64,000 nt of DNA. It comes from Brevundimonas pondensis. GTDB taxonomy: Bacteria; Pseudomonadota; Alphaproteobacteria; Caulobacterales; Caulobacteraceae. This document shows, piece after piece, positions 26,859-36,793 of this stretch (positions are counted from its first letter, which is position 1; each line of letters starts with the position of its first letter). The stretch lies in NCBI RefSeq assembly GCF_017487345.1, contig NZ_CP062006.1, positions 186,001 to 250,000 of the forward strand, written 5' to 3'. Both the position numbers and the translations under genes were made by a program. Under the pieces are notes generated by a model. It was not told where the DNA came from and searched no databases. It saw only the letters and a list, made by a program, of their open reading frames with translations.

Positions 26859-27266
26859 TCACACCGCCGGCAGGGCGCGCGGCTTGCGGTCGGAATCGAT
26901 GGCGACATAGGTGAAGACGCCCTCGGTCACGCGCACCGACTGGGCCTCGGGCTGACCGCGCGAGCGCTTCCACGCCTCGACGTGGACGCGGATCGAGGTG
27001 CGGCCGGCGTGGACGACTCGAGCGTAGATCGACACCTCGTCGCCGACGGAGACCGGCTGGTGGAAGACCATGCCGTCCAGGGCCACGGTGGCGCAGCGGC
27101 CGTTGGCGCGCTCGAAGGCCGGGGTGGCGCCCGCAAGGTCCATCTGGGCCAGCAGCCACCCGCCGAAGATGTCGCCTTCGGGGTTGGTGTCGGCGGGCAT
27201 GGCGATGACGCGGCCCACGGGCTGGCCTTCGGGAAGCTGGGCGGGGATTTTGTCGACGTCGGTCAT
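26859..27266 (-). CDS. acyl-CoA thioesterase (YciA-like hotdog fold)
   Basis: A 135-residue single hotdog domain with VIAMPADTNPEGDIFGGWLLAQMDLAGA, containing the Asp/Asn and GGW motif of YciA-type thioesterases. Beta strands DEVSIYARVVHAGRTSIRVHVEAW follow. It would hydrolyse acyl-CoA in the cytoplasm. It lies upstream of def on the same strand with a 93-base gap, so it may have its own promoter. Confidence 0.88.
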   Translation of the reverse strand: MTDVDKIPAQLPEGQPVGRVIAMPADTNPEGDIFGGWLLAQMDLAGATPAFERANGRCATVALDGMVFHQPVSVGDEVSIYARVVHAGRTSIRVHVEAWKRSRGQPEAQSVRVTEGVFTYVAIDSDRKPRALPAV

Positions 27267-27338
27267 CGGGGCCTTGGAAGTCTTGGGGAGGAGAACCTTC
27301 CCATGCGCCTCGGGATGGGCTGCATCAAGGCCACGCGC

Positions 27339-28598
27339 CTATCCGCGCGGCCGTAACCGATCCATCAGGCCCTGAAGCCCCTGTCGTTCCGCCACGGGCG
27401 AACGCCACAACTCGCCCGCCCGCGCCCGCTCGCGCGCGGCGTCGAACAGACGCTGCATCGTGGCGGTGTCGAAACTCAGCATGCCGCCCTGGTCTGGCGC
27501 GTCGGGGATGGAGGCGACGCTGATCGGCAAGCCCTGCGCCGCGCAGAAGGTCGTCGCCGTCCCCAGAGCCTGCCGATAGGAAAACCGCAGCATGGCGTCG
27601 AAGCTGCGGGTCAGCACCGCCGCCACATTCGGCGCCGTGGTGCGCGGCTCGGGCTCCAGCACCATATTGACCAGGACATGCACCCGTCCGCGATGCAGCC
27701 GTCGCCCCAGCCGGTTCCAGCGCAGCAGGCCTTCAGGCATCAGGAACAGGGGCGCAGCGACCCCGCCGTCCACGTGCATCTCTTCAAACTTGTCGCCGTC
27801 GACCTCGCAAGGGAAACGGCGCGGGGGGAACAGGCCTGGCAGGCTGGCGGAGGCGGCCAGAACCTCGCGGAACAGATCCACGGCCTTCACGCCGCCATGC
27901 GAAGCGATGGCCCCCATGTCCCAGATGCACGATCGCTGGCTGTCCAGATCGGTCGTCGCCACCAGCAGGCGCCGGCCGCGCGCGTGCTCGGCGGCCACGG
28001 CGTCGATCAAAGCCTCGTCGACGAAGGGATGGATCAGGGCGTCCAGGGCCTCGCCGCGGAACAGACCCCCGGTGAAACTGGAGGCCAGTTGGCGCAGGCT
28101 CAACAGGTCGGCGGCGTGACCGCCGACATAGGCGTCGGCCAGACGCTCGTCCCAGTCCGGTCCCAGGAAGGCGAAGGGCGCGATCAGGGCGCCGGTGCTG
28201 ACCCCTGTGACCAGGGCGAACTCGGGCCTCAGTCCGGCTTCCGTCAGGCCGACCAGCGCCCCCGCGCCATAGGCCCCGCCCGCTGCGCCGCCAGAGATGG
28301 CGAGCATGTCGAACCGCCCGGAGACCCAGCCCGAGCGGGGCAATGACAGCCGGTCCGCCGCCGCCTCCAGCGAGGTCTCGGCCTGCTCAATGCTCAACCG
28401 GATGTCGGCAAAGCCCGCTATCCGTCCCTTGCCGGACGGCGGTGCTGGCAATCGCCCCTTGGGCAGGCGTCGGACGGGAAGGACGGGTTCGCTCACACAG
28501 GCTTCATCGGATGCGGCGTCGCTCTGGTCAAATAACGAGGCCCGAACCTGTCGCCGCACCCCAAAGGTAACCGGTTTCCATATGTTCTGAATAATCAT
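27339..28598 (-). CDS. patatin-like phospholipase
   Basis: A 419-residue protein. The patatin domain begins at about residue 100 with the oxyanion loop LAISGGAAGGAYGAGALVGL. The nucleophile is Ser in VTGVSTGALIAP and the catalytic Asp lies in HVDGGVAAPLF. The N-terminal 90 residues are Pro/Arg-rich and variable. It would hydrolyse lipid acyl chains. The in-frame ATG at 28598 is preferred over a TTG five codons upstream, though neither has a clear ribosome-binding site. It is divergent from the GH95 gene. Confidence 0.85.
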   Translation of the reverse strand: MIIQNIWKPVTFGVRRQVRASLFDQSDAASDEACVSEPVLPVRRLPKGRLPAPPSGKGRIAGFADIRLSIEQAETSLEAAADRLSLPRSGWVSGRFDMLAISGGAAGGAYGAGALVGLTEAGLRPEFALVTGVSTGALIAPFAFLGPDWDERLADAYVGGHAADLLSLRQLASSFTGGLFRGEALDALIHPFVDEALIDAVAAEHARGRRLLVATTDLDSQRSCIWDMGAIASHGGVKAVDLFREVLAASASLPGLFPPRRFPCEVDGDKFEEMHVDGGVAAPLFLMPEGLLRWNRLGRRLHRGRVHVLVNMVLEPEPRTTAPNVAAVLTRSFDAMLRFSYRQALGTATTFCAAQGLPISVASIPDAPDQGGMLSFDTATMQRLFDAARERARAGELWRSPVAERQGLQGLMDRLRPRG

Positions 28599-28668
28599 AC
28601 TAATCGTGCTCAAGGGCGGTGTCGCCCCATGGATCGTGAGCCAATCGCGGCATCAGGCAGGAGTGGAA

Positions 28669-31020
28669 ATGCCTTCGAACCCCGTGGCGCTGTCGCGCCG
28701 TCGTTTGCTGATGGCTTCGGCCGCGGCCGCCGGTCTGGCCGCCTCGCCGCCCGTGGTTCAGGCCCAGGCCTTCGCGCCCCTGCCGCGCACCGGCGATGAA
28801 GGCGAGCTCAAGCTCTGGTATCGCAACCCGGCTGAGGCCTGGGTCGAGGCCCTGCCCGTCGGCAATGGGCGGCTGGGGGCCATGATCTTCGGCGGCGTGG
28901 CGCGAGAACGCCTGCAACTGAACGAGGACACCCTGTGGGCCGGCGGCCCCTATGATCCGTCCAGCCCCGAAGCCCTCAAGGTCCTGCCCGAGGTTCGGCG
29001 GCTGATCTTCGACGGCCGCTATCCCGAGGCCCAGAATCTGGCCCAGGCAGGGATGATGGCCAGGCCCATCCGGCAGATGTCCTATCAGACCATCGGCGAC
29101 CTGATGCTGAGCTTCGGGGTGTCCTCGGCCTCCAGCGGCTATCGCCGTGATCTCGATCTGGACCAGGCGATCGCCACTACGGAATACCGCCAGGACGGCG
29201 TCGCCTATCGCCGCGAGGTGTTCGCGTCACGGCCCGACGACGTGGTGGTGATGCGTCTGAGCGCCGACCGACCGGGCGCCTTGAGTTTTGAAGCGGCCTT
29301 CGAGACGCCCCAGGCCGCCGACGCCGCCGTGCATGACGGCGACCTGATCCTGAGCGGCCGCAACGGCTCGCAGTTCGACGTGCCTGCCGCCCTCACATTC
29401 GAGACCCGCGTCCGGGTGATCACGCGTGGCGGCCTGACCCGGGCGGACGGCAAGGCCTTGAGGGTCGAAGGCGCGGACGAGGTCCTGTTGCTCGTCGCCG
29501 CCGCCACCAGCCATGTCGGCCCCAGGGACGTCAGCGGCGACCCGCGGGCCCGAACCCTGGCGACCTTGCAACAGGTTACGCCCGACTTCGACCAGTTGAA
29601 GGCTCGTCACCTGGCCGACTATCAGCCTCTGTTCCGGCGCGTCAGCTTCGCCGTCGGCGCGACCGAGGCGGCCCTGCAACCCACCGATCAGCGCGTATCG
29701 AAATCCCAGACCCTGGACGACCCGGCCCTGGCCGCCCTCTATTTCCAGTACGGGCGCTATCTGCTGCTGTCCTGCTCGCGACCGGGAACGCAGCCCGCCA
29801 ATCTTCAGGGGTTGTGGAACGACAAGACCAGTCCGCCCTGGGGGTCGAAATACACGATCAACATCAACACCGAGATGAACTACTGGCCCGCTGAGCCCCT
29901 GGCCATGCAGGAGTGCGTCGAACCCCTGATCACCATGGTCAGGCAGATGGCCGAGACCGGGGCCGTCACCGCCCGCGTCAACTATGGCGCGCGGGGTTGG
30001 GTCTGCCATCACAACACCGACCTGTGGCGCGCCACGGCCCCCATCGACGGCGCCCGGTTCGGCCTGTGGCCCATGGGCGGCGCCTGGCTGTGCGAGCACC
30101 TGTGGGACCACTACGACTATGGTCGAGACAAGGCCTATCTGGCCGAGGTCTATCCGGTGATGAAGGGGGCGGCGCAGTTCTTCCTCGACACCCTGGTCGA
30201 CCATCCGGACGGCTCGGGCCTGGTCACCTGTCCGTCCCTGTCTCCCGAAAACCTGCATCCGTTCGGGGCTTCGGTCTGCGCCGGTCCCGCCATGGACAGC
30301 CAGATCCTGCGCGACCTGTTCGCCCATGTGGCCGAGGCCTCGCAGATCCTGCGCAAGGACGCCGCCTTCCGCCGCGAAGTGCTGGCCGCCCGCGCCCGCC
30401 TGCCCGCCGACCGTATCGGCAAGGCCGGCCAGCTTCAGGAATGGCTGCAGGACTGGGACATGGAGGCGCCCGAGCCGCACCACCGCCATGTCTCCCATCT
30501 CTATGGTCTCTTCCCCAGCTGGCAGATGTCGCGGCGCGACACGCCCGATCTGGCCCGCGCGGCGCGAAAGTCGCTGGAGCTGCGCGGCGACCTGTCTACC
30601 GGCTGGGCCATCGGCTGGCGCATCAACCTGTGGGCGCGGTTGGGGGAGGGCGACCGCACCCATGATGTGCTCAAGCTGTTGCTGAGCCCCGAGCGCACCT
30701 ATCCTAACCTGTTCGACGCCCACCCGCCCTTCCAGATTGACGGCAATTTCGGGGGGACCAACGGCATGGCCGAGATGATCGTCCAGTCACGGCCTGGAGA
30801 GATTGAACTTCTGCCCGCCCTGCCTTCGGCCTGGCCGCGCGGCTGGTTGAAAGGCGTTCGTGCGCGCGGCGGCTTGACGCTGGATGTCGAATGGGACGCG
30901 GGACGCCCGACACGCATCCGTCTCCGTGGCCCTGTCGGCGCCGAGACCCGCCTCCGTTTTGCTTCTATCGTGCAGGGCGGGCGAGTCCCGGCAAGCGGCG
31001 AGCTTGTGGCGACGTTCTGA
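28669..31020 (+). CDS. glycoside hydrolase family 95 (alpha-L-fucosidase type)
   Basis: A 783-residue exported enzyme. The start has a Tat-type signal, [18 protein letters not shown]. The N-terminal beta domain contains [20 protein letters not shown] and [10 protein letters not shown]. The (alpha/alpha)6 barrel includes [20 protein letters not shown], the GH95 active-site segment with two Asn near a catalytic Glu region, and [18 protein letters not shown]-terminal part has [16 protein letters not shown]. It would release alpha-L-fucose or galactose from glycans in the periplasm. ATG 28669 follows AGGAG. No sugar importer is adjacent. Confidence 0.9.
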   Translation: MPSNPVALSRRRLLMASAAAAGLAASPPVVQAQAFAPLPRTGDEGELKLWYRNPAEAWVEALPVGNGRLGAMIFGGVARERLQLNEDTLWAGGPYDPSSPEALKVLPEVRRLIFDGRYPEAQNLAQAGMMARPIRQMSYQTIGDLMLSFGVSSASSGYRRDLDLDQAIATTEYRQDGVAYRREVFASRPDDVVVMRLSADRPGALSFEAAFETPQAADAAVHDGDLILSGRNGSQFDVPAALTFETRVRVITRGGLTRADGKALRVEGADEVLLLVAAATSHVGPRDVSGDPRARTLATLQQVTPDFDQLKARHLADYQPLFRRVSFAVGATEAALQPTDQRVSKSQTLDDPALAALYFQYGRYLLLSCSRPGTQPANLQGLWNDKTSPPWGSKYTININTEMNYWPAEPLAMQECVEPLITMVRQMAETGAVTARVNYGARGWVCHHNTDLWRATAPIDGARFGLWPMGGAWLCEHLWDHYDYGRDKAYLAEVYPVMKGAAQFFLDTLVDHPDGSGLVTCPSLSPENLHPFGASVCAGPAMDSQILRDLFAHVAEASQILRKDAAFRREVLAARARLPADRIGKAGQLQEWLQDWDMEAPEPHHRHVSHLYGLFPSWQMSRRDTPDLARAARKSLELRGDLSTGWAIGWRINLWARLGEGDRTHDVLKLLLSPERTYPNLFDAHPPFQIDGNFGGTNGMAEMIVQSRPGEIELLPALPSAWPRGWLKGVRARGGLTLDVEWDAGRPTRIRLRGPVGAETRLRFASIVQGGRVPASGELVATF

Positions 31021-31047
31021 GTTCAGTCAGGATGGCAGGGAAGAAGA

Positions 31048-31124
31048 TGGCGCACCCGACAGGATTCGAACCTGTGACCTCTGCCTTCGGAGGGCAGCAC
31101 TCTATCCAGCTGAGCTACGGGTGC
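31048..31124 (-). tRNA. tRNA-Arg(CCG)
   Basis: A 77-base cloverleaf with encoded CCA on the minus strand. The acceptor GCACCCG pairs with CGGGTGC, the anticodon stem CTGCC/GGCAG closes the loop CTCCGAA (anticodon CCG), and the T arm is ACAGG/CCTGT. It lies 27 bases after the GH95 stop on the other strand. No integrated element is visible beside it. Confidence 0.95.
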
Positions 31125-31270
31125 GTCTGCGGCTCTAGAGCCGGACGGCGGTGCTTACAGCATGGGCCGGGCCGCCTCAATCCCTGAATCTCGACGGCAC
31201 GCCTTCTTGGGCGCGGCTTGGCTCAAGAGCCGCGAAGGCCTAGCCTCGCGGTCGGAGAGAGGGAGTTTCC

Positions 31271-32554
31271 ATGCGCGTTTCCACCATCGCCGCCCTGACG
31301 GCCGCCGCCCTTCTGACCGCCTGCGCCAGCGCGCCGAAACCTGCGGCGGACAGCCTGGACATGGTGGGGCGCGACTATGTCGCCCTGACGCTGGAGATCG
31401 GCGAACGCGAGCCAGGCTATGTCGACGCCTATTACGGCCCGGCGGAATGGGCTGAGGCGGCCAAGGCCCATCCGCGTGGCCTGCCCCAACTGGCCGAAGG
31501 CGCCGCCGCCCTGAGCCGACGACTGGAGGCCCTGCCCACCGCCGGTCTGGACGCCCAGAGCCGGCAACGTCGCGCCTATCTGTCGGCCCACGTCTCGGCG
31601 GCCTCGGCGCGGCTGCGGATGCTGCAGGGCGAGAAAATGAGCTTCGCCGACGAGGCCGAGGCCCTGTTCGGCGTGCGGCCGGAGCTGCGGCCCCTGTCGT
31701 CCTATGATCCCGTGCTGGCGCGCATCGACGCCCTGGTCCCCGGCGAAGGACCGCTGGCCGACCGGGTCGCCGCCTTCCGCGCCCGCTACGTCATTCCCAA
31801 GGATCGGTTGGAGCCGGTGATGCGGGCCGCCATCAACGAGTGCAAGGCGCGCACCGAGCGGCACATGACCCTGCCCGCCAACGAGACCTTCACCCTGGAG
31901 TTCGTCAACAACAAGCCATGGTCGGGCTACAACTGGTACAAGGGGAACGCCTTCAGCCTGATCCAGGTGAACACCGACCTGCCCATTTTCATCGACCGCG
32001 CCGTCGATCTGGGCTGCCACGAGGGCTATCCCGGCCACCACGTCTACAACGCCCTGCTGGAACAGACCTTCGTGAAGCAGAAGGGCTGGGTCGAGATGAG
32101 CGTCTATCCCCTGTTCAGCCCTATGTCCTTCATCGCCGAGGGCAGCGCCAACTACGGCATCGACCTGGCCTTCCCCGGTCATGAGCGCACCGATTTCGAG
32201 AAGCGCGTCCTCTATCCCCTGGCCGGGCTGGACCCCGCGACAGCCGAAGCCCAGACGCAGCTTTTGGCCCTGACGCGTGAATTGGCGCGGGCGGAATACA
32301 CCGTGGCCGACGCCTATCTGGCCGGTCGGATCGACCGCGAGACGGCGCTGGACCAACTGCAGAAATACAGCCTGGTGGCGCGCGACCGGGCCAACCAGCG
32401 CCTCACCTTCATCGAGACCTACCGCTCCTACATCATCAACTACGGGCTGGGTCGCGACATGGTGCAGGCCTGGGTCGAAGATCAGGGGCCGGATCATTGG
32501 GCCACGACCGAGCGGCTGCTGGCCAGCCAGACCCTTCCGGTCGATCTGGACTAG
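31271..32554 (+). CDS. lipoprotein of the DUF885/HEGxPGHH peptidase type
   Basis: A 427-residue protein with a lipoprotein signal (LLTACASAP). The catalytic-type motif is LGCHEGYPGHHVYNALL, the same HEGxxGHH pattern as the DUF885 protein at 19936-21777. A later FIAEGSANYGIDLAF supplies a candidate third ligand. The N-terminal half is helical. It is probably an envelope zinc peptidase. A good GAGAGAGGGAG site precedes ATG 31271. Confidence 0.75.
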   Translation: MRVSTIAALTAAALLTACASAPKPAADSLDMVGRDYVALTLEIGEREPGYVDAYYGPAEWAEAAKAHPRGLPQLAEGAAALSRRLEALPTAGLDAQSRQRRAYLSAHVSAASARLRMLQGEKMSFADEAEALFGVRPELRPLSSYDPVLARIDALVPGEGPLADRVAAFRARYVIPKDRLEPVMRAAINECKARTERHMTLPANETFTLEFVNNKPWSGYNWYKGNAFSLIQVNTDLPIFIDRAVDLGCHEGYPGHHVYNALLEQTFVKQKGWVEMSVYPLFSPMSFIAEGSANYGIDLAFPGHERTDFEKRVLYPLAGLDPATAEAQTQLLALTRELARAEYTVADAYLAGRIDRETALDQLQKYSLVARDRANQRLTFIETYRSYIINYGLGRDMVQAWVEDQGPDHWATTERLLASQTLPVDLD

Positions 32555-32624
32555 CGCCGCCAGGCAACCCCCTTCGCGCAATTGCGTTTACCGCCAAGGT
32601 TCAACGCAAGAAGGGGGACATCCC

Positions 32625-32930
32625 ATGCGCATCCGTATCCTGACGATCGCCGCCGCCTCGGCCCTGGCGCTCGGCGCCGCCGCCTGCACCCAGGCCGAGC
32701 AGAACAAGGCCGAGGCCAATGTCGATGCGGCGGGCGACAAGGCGGCCGAGGTCGCGGCCCAGACTGGCGAAGTGGTCGAGTCCGGCGCCATGAAGGCGGC
32801 TCAGGCTGTCGAGGAAGGCGCCGGCAAGGTCGCTGACAAGCTGGAAGACAAGCAGGCTCAGGCCGCCGCCGAAGGCCGCCCCGGCGCCGTCGATCCAGCC
32901 ACGGACACCCGCGTTCCGGCCAAGAACTGA
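32625..32930 (+). CDS. small Ala/Glu/Lys-rich lipoprotein
   Basis: A 101-residue protein whose signal ends in GAAACTQAEQ, a lipobox. The mature part is a low-complexity amphipathic helix with repeated AGDKAAEVAA and EEGAGKVADKLEDK units, ending in VPAKN. Such LEA-like or YtxH-like helices are seen in stress lipoproteins, but no exact family is claimed. It is followed by the converging queG gene. Confidence 0.7.
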   Translation: MRIRILTIAAASALALGAAACTQAEQNKAEANVDAAGDKAAEVAAQTGEVVESGAMKAAQAVEEGAGKVADKLEDKQAQAAAEGRPGAVDPATDTRVPAKN

Positions 32931-32955
32931 CCGAAAGGCCTTCCCCTTTTCCGCA

Positions 32956-34071
32956 TCAGGGAAGGGGGGACCATTCGCGGCGGACGCCCGCATCCTCCTC
33001 ACGCGCCAGCCCTATGTCGCGCAGCTGCGAGAATCGGGCGGGGGACAGCCGCGACAGGGCCCACGCCGCCGCCCCGCGCACCACGGGCGCCGGATCGTCC
33101 AGCAGGGCCTCGACCGGGGCGATCAGTTCGGCGTCGTCGGAGTTCCCCGCCGCATAGAGGACGTTGCGGATGAACCGGTCCCGCCCGATGCGCTTGACCG
33201 GGCTCTTGGTGAACAGGGCGCGAAACGCCGTATCGTCCAGCGCCAGCAGGTCGGCCAGCCTCGGCCCCTTCAGGGCGTCGCGGGCGTGCAGACGGGCTTC
33301 CGACGCCCCTTGCGCGAACTTGTTCCACGGACAGGCGCCCAGACAGTCGTCGCAGCCATAGATGCGCGGCCCCGCCGCGATGCGGAACTCGATCGGCCAG
33401 GGCTCGGCATACTCGATGGTCAGATAGGACAGGCAGCGCCGCGCATCGATCTGGAAGGGCGCAGGAAAGGCGTTCGTCGGGCAGGCGTCCAGGCAGGCGG
33501 TGCAGCGGCCGCAATGCTCGGTCTCCGGCTCATCCGGTTCGATCTCGGCGGCGGTCAGGATGACGCCGAGGAAGAGCCAATTGCCGTGGGTGCGGCTCAG
33601 CAGATTGGTGTGCTTGCCCTGCCAGCCCAGACCGGCGCGCTGGGCCAGGGGCTTCTCCATCAGGGGAGCGGTGTCGACGAAGACCTTCACGTCTTGCCCC
33701 AACCGGGCGGCCATCTGTCCGGCCAGGATCTTCAGCCGCCCCTTGATGACCTCGTGATAGTCGTCGCCGCGCGCATAGACGGAGATATAGCCCGCCGACC
33801 TGTCCTGTAGTTCCGGCAGGGGATCGGCCTCGGGGCCGTAGTTCATGCCCAGGACGATGGCGGTCTTCGCCCCGTCCCACATGGCGGTGGGGTGGGCGCG
33901 GCGCTCCAGCGTCGTCTCCATCCAGCCCATGTCGCCGTGACGCCCGGCCTCGACGAAGTGGGCCAGCTTCTCGCCCGCGCTCCAGGGTTCGCTGGCCGAG
34001 GCGAAGCGGCACACGCCGAAGCCCAGCTCGGCGGCGCGTTGTCGGATGAAGATGCGGGGATCGGCCGCCAT
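32956..34071 (-). CDS. queG: epoxyqueuosine reductase
   Basis: A 371-residue cobalamin- and iron-sulfur-dependent enzyme that finishes queuosine in tRNA. It has the two 4Fe-4S motifs CGRCTACLDACPTNAF and CDDCLGACPWNKFA, the cobalamin-domain region VFVDTAPLMEKPLAQRAGLGWQGKH, and a C-terminal HEAT-like segment (DDPAPVVRGAAAWALSRL). Length is normal. It lies 25 bases downstream of the GST gene on the same strand. Confidence 0.97.
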   Translation of the reverse strand: MAADPRIFIRQRAAELGFGVCRFASASEPWSAGEKLAHFVEAGRHGDMGWMETTLERRAHPTAMWDGAKTAIVLGMNYGPEADPLPELQDRSAGYISVYARGDDYHEVIKGRLKILAGQMAARLGQDVKVFVDTAPLMEKPLAQRAGLGWQGKHTNLLSRTHGNWLFLGVILTAAEIEPDEPETEHCGRCTACLDACPTNAFPAPFQIDARRCLSYLTIEYAEPWPIEFRIAAGPRIYGCDDCLGACPWNKFAQGASEARLHARDALKGPRLADLLALDDTAFRALFTKSPVKRIGRDRFIRNVLYAAGNSDDAELIAPVEALLDDPAPVVRGAAAWALSRLSPARFSQLRDIGLAREEDAGVRREWSPLP

Positions 34072-34096
34072 GACGGGGCCTTTGCCCCTGTTAGCC

Positions 34097-34783
34097 TCAG
34101 AAGTCGAGGTCGGCGTACCAGGTGGCCGGATGGACGCCTGGGAAACGGTCGCTCAACAGCGTCCGGAAACAGGGGCGCGACTTCAGCTTGGAGTACCAGG
34201 TCTTCAGCGACGGATAGGAGGCCCAGGTGATCTCGCCGAAATAGTCCAGCACCGACAGGTGGCCCGCCGCGATCAGATCGGCCTGGCTGAGCCGGCGCCC
34301 GGCCAGCCATTCGCGCCCGGCGGCCAGACCTTCCAGCATGGCCAGATGAACGCGCAGGGCGTCGCGGCCCTCGCGCAGCATCCGCGCCTCGGGCGGGCCG
34401 AGGCGCAGCAGGGGCTTCTCCATCCGCTCGTGCAGCAGGACAGCGTCCACCTCGTCGATGAAACGGCGGTTGAACCAGGTCGCCAGGCGCCGCGCCTCGG
34501 CGCGCTCGCCGATGTCGGCGGGCATCAGGACGTCGCCCTTGGAGCGGTCCTCGATCCAGCCGAGGATGGCGTCGGTTTCGCACAGGGTCAGGGTCTTGCC
34601 CTTTTCCGTCACCGTCAGAACCGGGGGCATGCCGGAGGGATTGAGGTCGAAGAGCGGGCAGTCCTCTTCCCACGGCTTGACCAGTTCTTCGCCGAAATCG
34701 ACGCGCGCCTCGCCCAGCGCCAGACGCGCCGTGCGCGAGCCGGGGTGGAAGGCGAAATGATAGAGGACGGCGGGCGCGGACAT
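34097..34783 (-). CDS. glutathione S-transferase family protein
   Basis: A 228-residue protein with an N-terminal thioredoxin-like domain (VLYHFAFHPGSRTARLAL, GMPPVLTVTE, LCETDAILGWIED) and a C-terminal all-helical domain with LAGRRLSQADLIAAGHLSVLDYFG. The Ser in HPGSRTARL is the candidate glutathione-activating residue. Its substrate is unknown. ATG 34783 follows GGTGGAG; a second ATG four codons upstream is possible. It is probably co-transcribed with queG. Confidence 0.85.
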   Translation of the reverse strand: MSAPAVLYHFAFHPGSRTARLALGEARVDFGEELVKPWEEDCPLFDLNPSGMPPVLTVTEKGKTLTLCETDAILGWIEDRSKGDVLMPADIGERAEARRLATWFNRRFIDEVDAVLLHERMEKPLLRLGPPEARMLREGRDALRVHLAMLEGLAAGREWLAGRRLSQADLIAAGHLSVLDYFGEITWASYPSLKTWYSKLKSRPCFRTLLSDRFPGVHPATWYADLDF

Positions 34784-34843
34784 TGCTCCACCCATGCGCC
34801 CGTGCTCGTTAAGGCTCCGTTTACCGCGACGCCCGGTCGCAGG

Positions 34844-35797
34844 TCAGGACCAGGGGCCTGATTGGTTCGGCTGCGGCTCGACGGCGTCGTCGGACGACGT
34901 TGCATGGACTTCCGCACGGCCGCGCGGGTCGGCGTGGATCAGGATGTCGGCGTGGGGGAAGGCGGCCTGGATGCGTTGCTCGGCCTCGACCACGATGGCG
35001 TGGGCCGCCTCCAGCGTCAGCTGCGGATCCAGATCGACGTGCATCTGCACCATCAGCACCTGCCCGGCCATGCGGGTGCGAAGTTGGTGCAGACCAGAGA
35101 TACGGGGATCGGACAGGACGGCGGCGGTGATGGCGACCCGGTCCTCCTCGGGCCCTGCATGATCCAGCAGATGGTCTGCCGATTCGCGCAACAACGAGAT
35201 GGCTCCCCAGAACAGCCAGACCGCCACGACCAGACCGGCCGCCGCGTCCAGCCCCGGCGCGCCCAGATAGGCGCCCGAGATCACCCCGATCAGCACCACC
35301 ACATTGGCGGCCAGGTCGGCGGCGTAATGGGCGCGGTCGCCGGCCACGGCCAGGGAGGCGGTTTTCTTCAAGGCCTGTGTCTGCATCCAAACCAGCCAAA
35401 GGGTGACGGCGATGGAGACCACGACCACCCCGACGGCCCAGCCGCCCGCCACGACCGGCCGGGGATCGAAGATGCGCTGCACCGCCTCCCAGCCGATGAA
35501 GACGGCCGAGGCGAAGATCAGCCCCGCCTGCACAAGGCCCGCCAGGGCCTCGGCCTTGCCGTGACCATAGCGATGCTCGGGGTCGGCGGGAGCGGCCGCC
35601 CAGCGGACGGCGAAGAAGGTGGCCAGCGACGCGATCAGGTCCAGCGAGGAATCCGCCAGGGTCGCCAGGATCGACACCGAGCCCGAGGCGCCGAGCGCAA
35701 AGGCCTTCATCACAATCAGGATGGTGGCCGTCCCCACCGACAGGGTGGTGATCCGGCGGGTCGTAGCGTGAGCGTCGTCGAGGGTGGAGGCGGTCAT
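34844..35797 (-). CDS. cation diffusion facilitator (FieF-like) metal transporter
   Basis: A 317-residue transporter with six helices. Metal sites are in helix 2 ([18 protein letters not shown], the two Asp), the [14 protein letters not shown] block and helix 5 ([16 protein letters not shown], His and Asp). A C-terminal cytoplasmic domain of about 90 residues ends with [12 protein letters not shown]. It exports Zn, Fe or Mn against protons. ATG 35797 begins [12 protein letters not shown]; longer starts add unlikely basic sequence. The uppP gene is divergent. Confidence 0.9.
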   Translation of the reverse strand: MTASTLDDAHATTRRITTLSVGTATILIVMKAFALGASGSVSILATLADSSLDLIASLATFFAVRWAAAPADPEHRYGHGKAEALAGLVQAGLIFASAVFIGWEAVQRIFDPRPVVAGGWAVGVVVVSIAVTLWLVWMQTQALKKTASLAVAGDRAHYAADLAANVVVLIGVISGAYLGAPGLDAAAGLVVAVWLFWGAISLLRESADHLLDHAGPEEDRVAITAAVLSDPRISGLHQLRTRMAGQVLMVQMHVDLDPQLTLEAAHAIVVEAEQRIQAAFPHADILIHADPRGRAEVHATSSDDAVEPQPNQSGPWS

Positions 35798-35912
35798 CCC
35801 CGCCCTTGTCGCGCAAAACCGCGCATCCGCCAATGGCGGCGTCTTGTCCGGGGCGCTAAGGAGAAGGCGTGCCCGGCGCGGACGAACCGTCGCCGGTCGA
35901 GACGGAGTTTCC

Positions 35913-36719
35913 ATGGCGGACTGGCTGACGGCGATCCTTTTGGGTCTGGTCGAGGGATTGACCGAGTTCATTCCGGTGTCGTCCACCGGGCACCTGCTGC
36001 TGCTGGGGCATTTCCTCGGCTTCGAAAGCACCGGTAAGACGTTCGAGATCGTCATCCAGCTGGGCGCCCTGCTGGCCATCATCAGCGTCTATTTCAAGCG
36101 GCTGTGGACCCTGGCGACGCGCTGGCCCTTCGATCCGGCGGCGCGGCGGTTTCTGATCGGTCTGATCGTGGCCTTCCTGCCGGCGGCGGTGATCGGCTTC
36201 TTCGCCTACGGCTTCATCAAGACGGTGCTGTTCGAGACGCCGCTGGTCATCTGCATCGCCCTGATCGTCGGAGGTCTGCTGCTGCTGTGGCTGGATCGGG
36301 TGGACAAGTTCCCGGTCTATCTGGACGCGGACCGCTATCCGATGCGGATCTATTTCCTGATCGGCCTGTTCCAGTGCCTGGCCATGATCCCCGGCGTGTC
36401 GCGCTCGGGCGCCACCATCGCGGGCGGCCTGTTGCTGAAGACCGACAAGCGCTCGGCCGCCGAGTTCAGCTTCTTCCTGGCCCTGCCGACCATGGGGGCG
36501 GCGGTGGCCTATGACCTGTTCAAGAACCGCGACGTGCTGGACTTCAGCGACTTCGGCCTGATCGCGGTGGGTTTCGTCGCCGCCTTCCTGACGGCTCTGG
36601 TGGTGGTGCGCTTCCTGCTGGACTTCGTGTCGAAGCGCGGTTTCGGCCCCTTCGCCTGGTGGCGGATCGTGGTGGGCGTGGCGGGCATCGTCGGACTGGC
36701 GGTGACGGGCGCGCTGTAA
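35913..36719 (+). CDS. uppP: undecaprenyl-diphosphate phosphatase
   Basis: A 268-residue membrane enzyme recycling undecaprenyl diphosphate for peptidoglycan synthesis, also linked to bacitracin resistance. It has the BacA signatures [17 protein letters not shown] (residues 14-30) and [20 protein letters not shown]. About eight helices are seen. GGAG precedes ATG 35913. A perfect hairpin follows 17 bases after the stop. Confidence 0.97.
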   Translation: MADWLTAILLGLVEGLTEFIPVSSTGHLLLLGHFLGFESTGKTFEIVIQLGALLAIISVYFKRLWTLATRWPFDPAARRFLIGLIVAFLPAAVIGFFAYGFIKTVLFETPLVICIALIVGGLLLLWLDRVDKFPVYLDADRYPMRIYFLIGLFQCLAMIPGVSRSGATIAGGLLLKTDKRSAAEFSFFLALPTMGAAVAYDLFKNRDVLDFSDFGLIAVGFVAAFLTALVVVRFLLDFVSKRGFGPFAWWRIVVGVAGIVGLAVTGAL

Positions 36720-36735
36720 GCCCCCCTGCATTGCA

Positions 36736-36783
36736 GCCAAGAAAAACCCCTCGGGACACGGGTCCCGAGGGGTTTTTCTTGGC
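36736..36783. terminator. bidirectional terminator with 22-bp stem
   Basis: GCCAAGAAAAACCCCTCGGG... at 36736-36757 pairs perfectly with 36762-36783 around a four-base loop. The stem contains an A run on one side and a T run on the other, so each strand reads as a GC hairpin followed by T residues. It sits between the converging uppP and NDUFA9-like genes and can end both transcripts. Confidence 0.93.
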
Positions 36784-36793
36784 TAGGCCGATC

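Noticed and set aside
32939..32965. Terminator hairpin between the small lipoprotein gene and queG
   Set aside because: The possible stem CCTTCCC/GGGAAGG has a long loop, no T tract, and overlaps queG coding bases.
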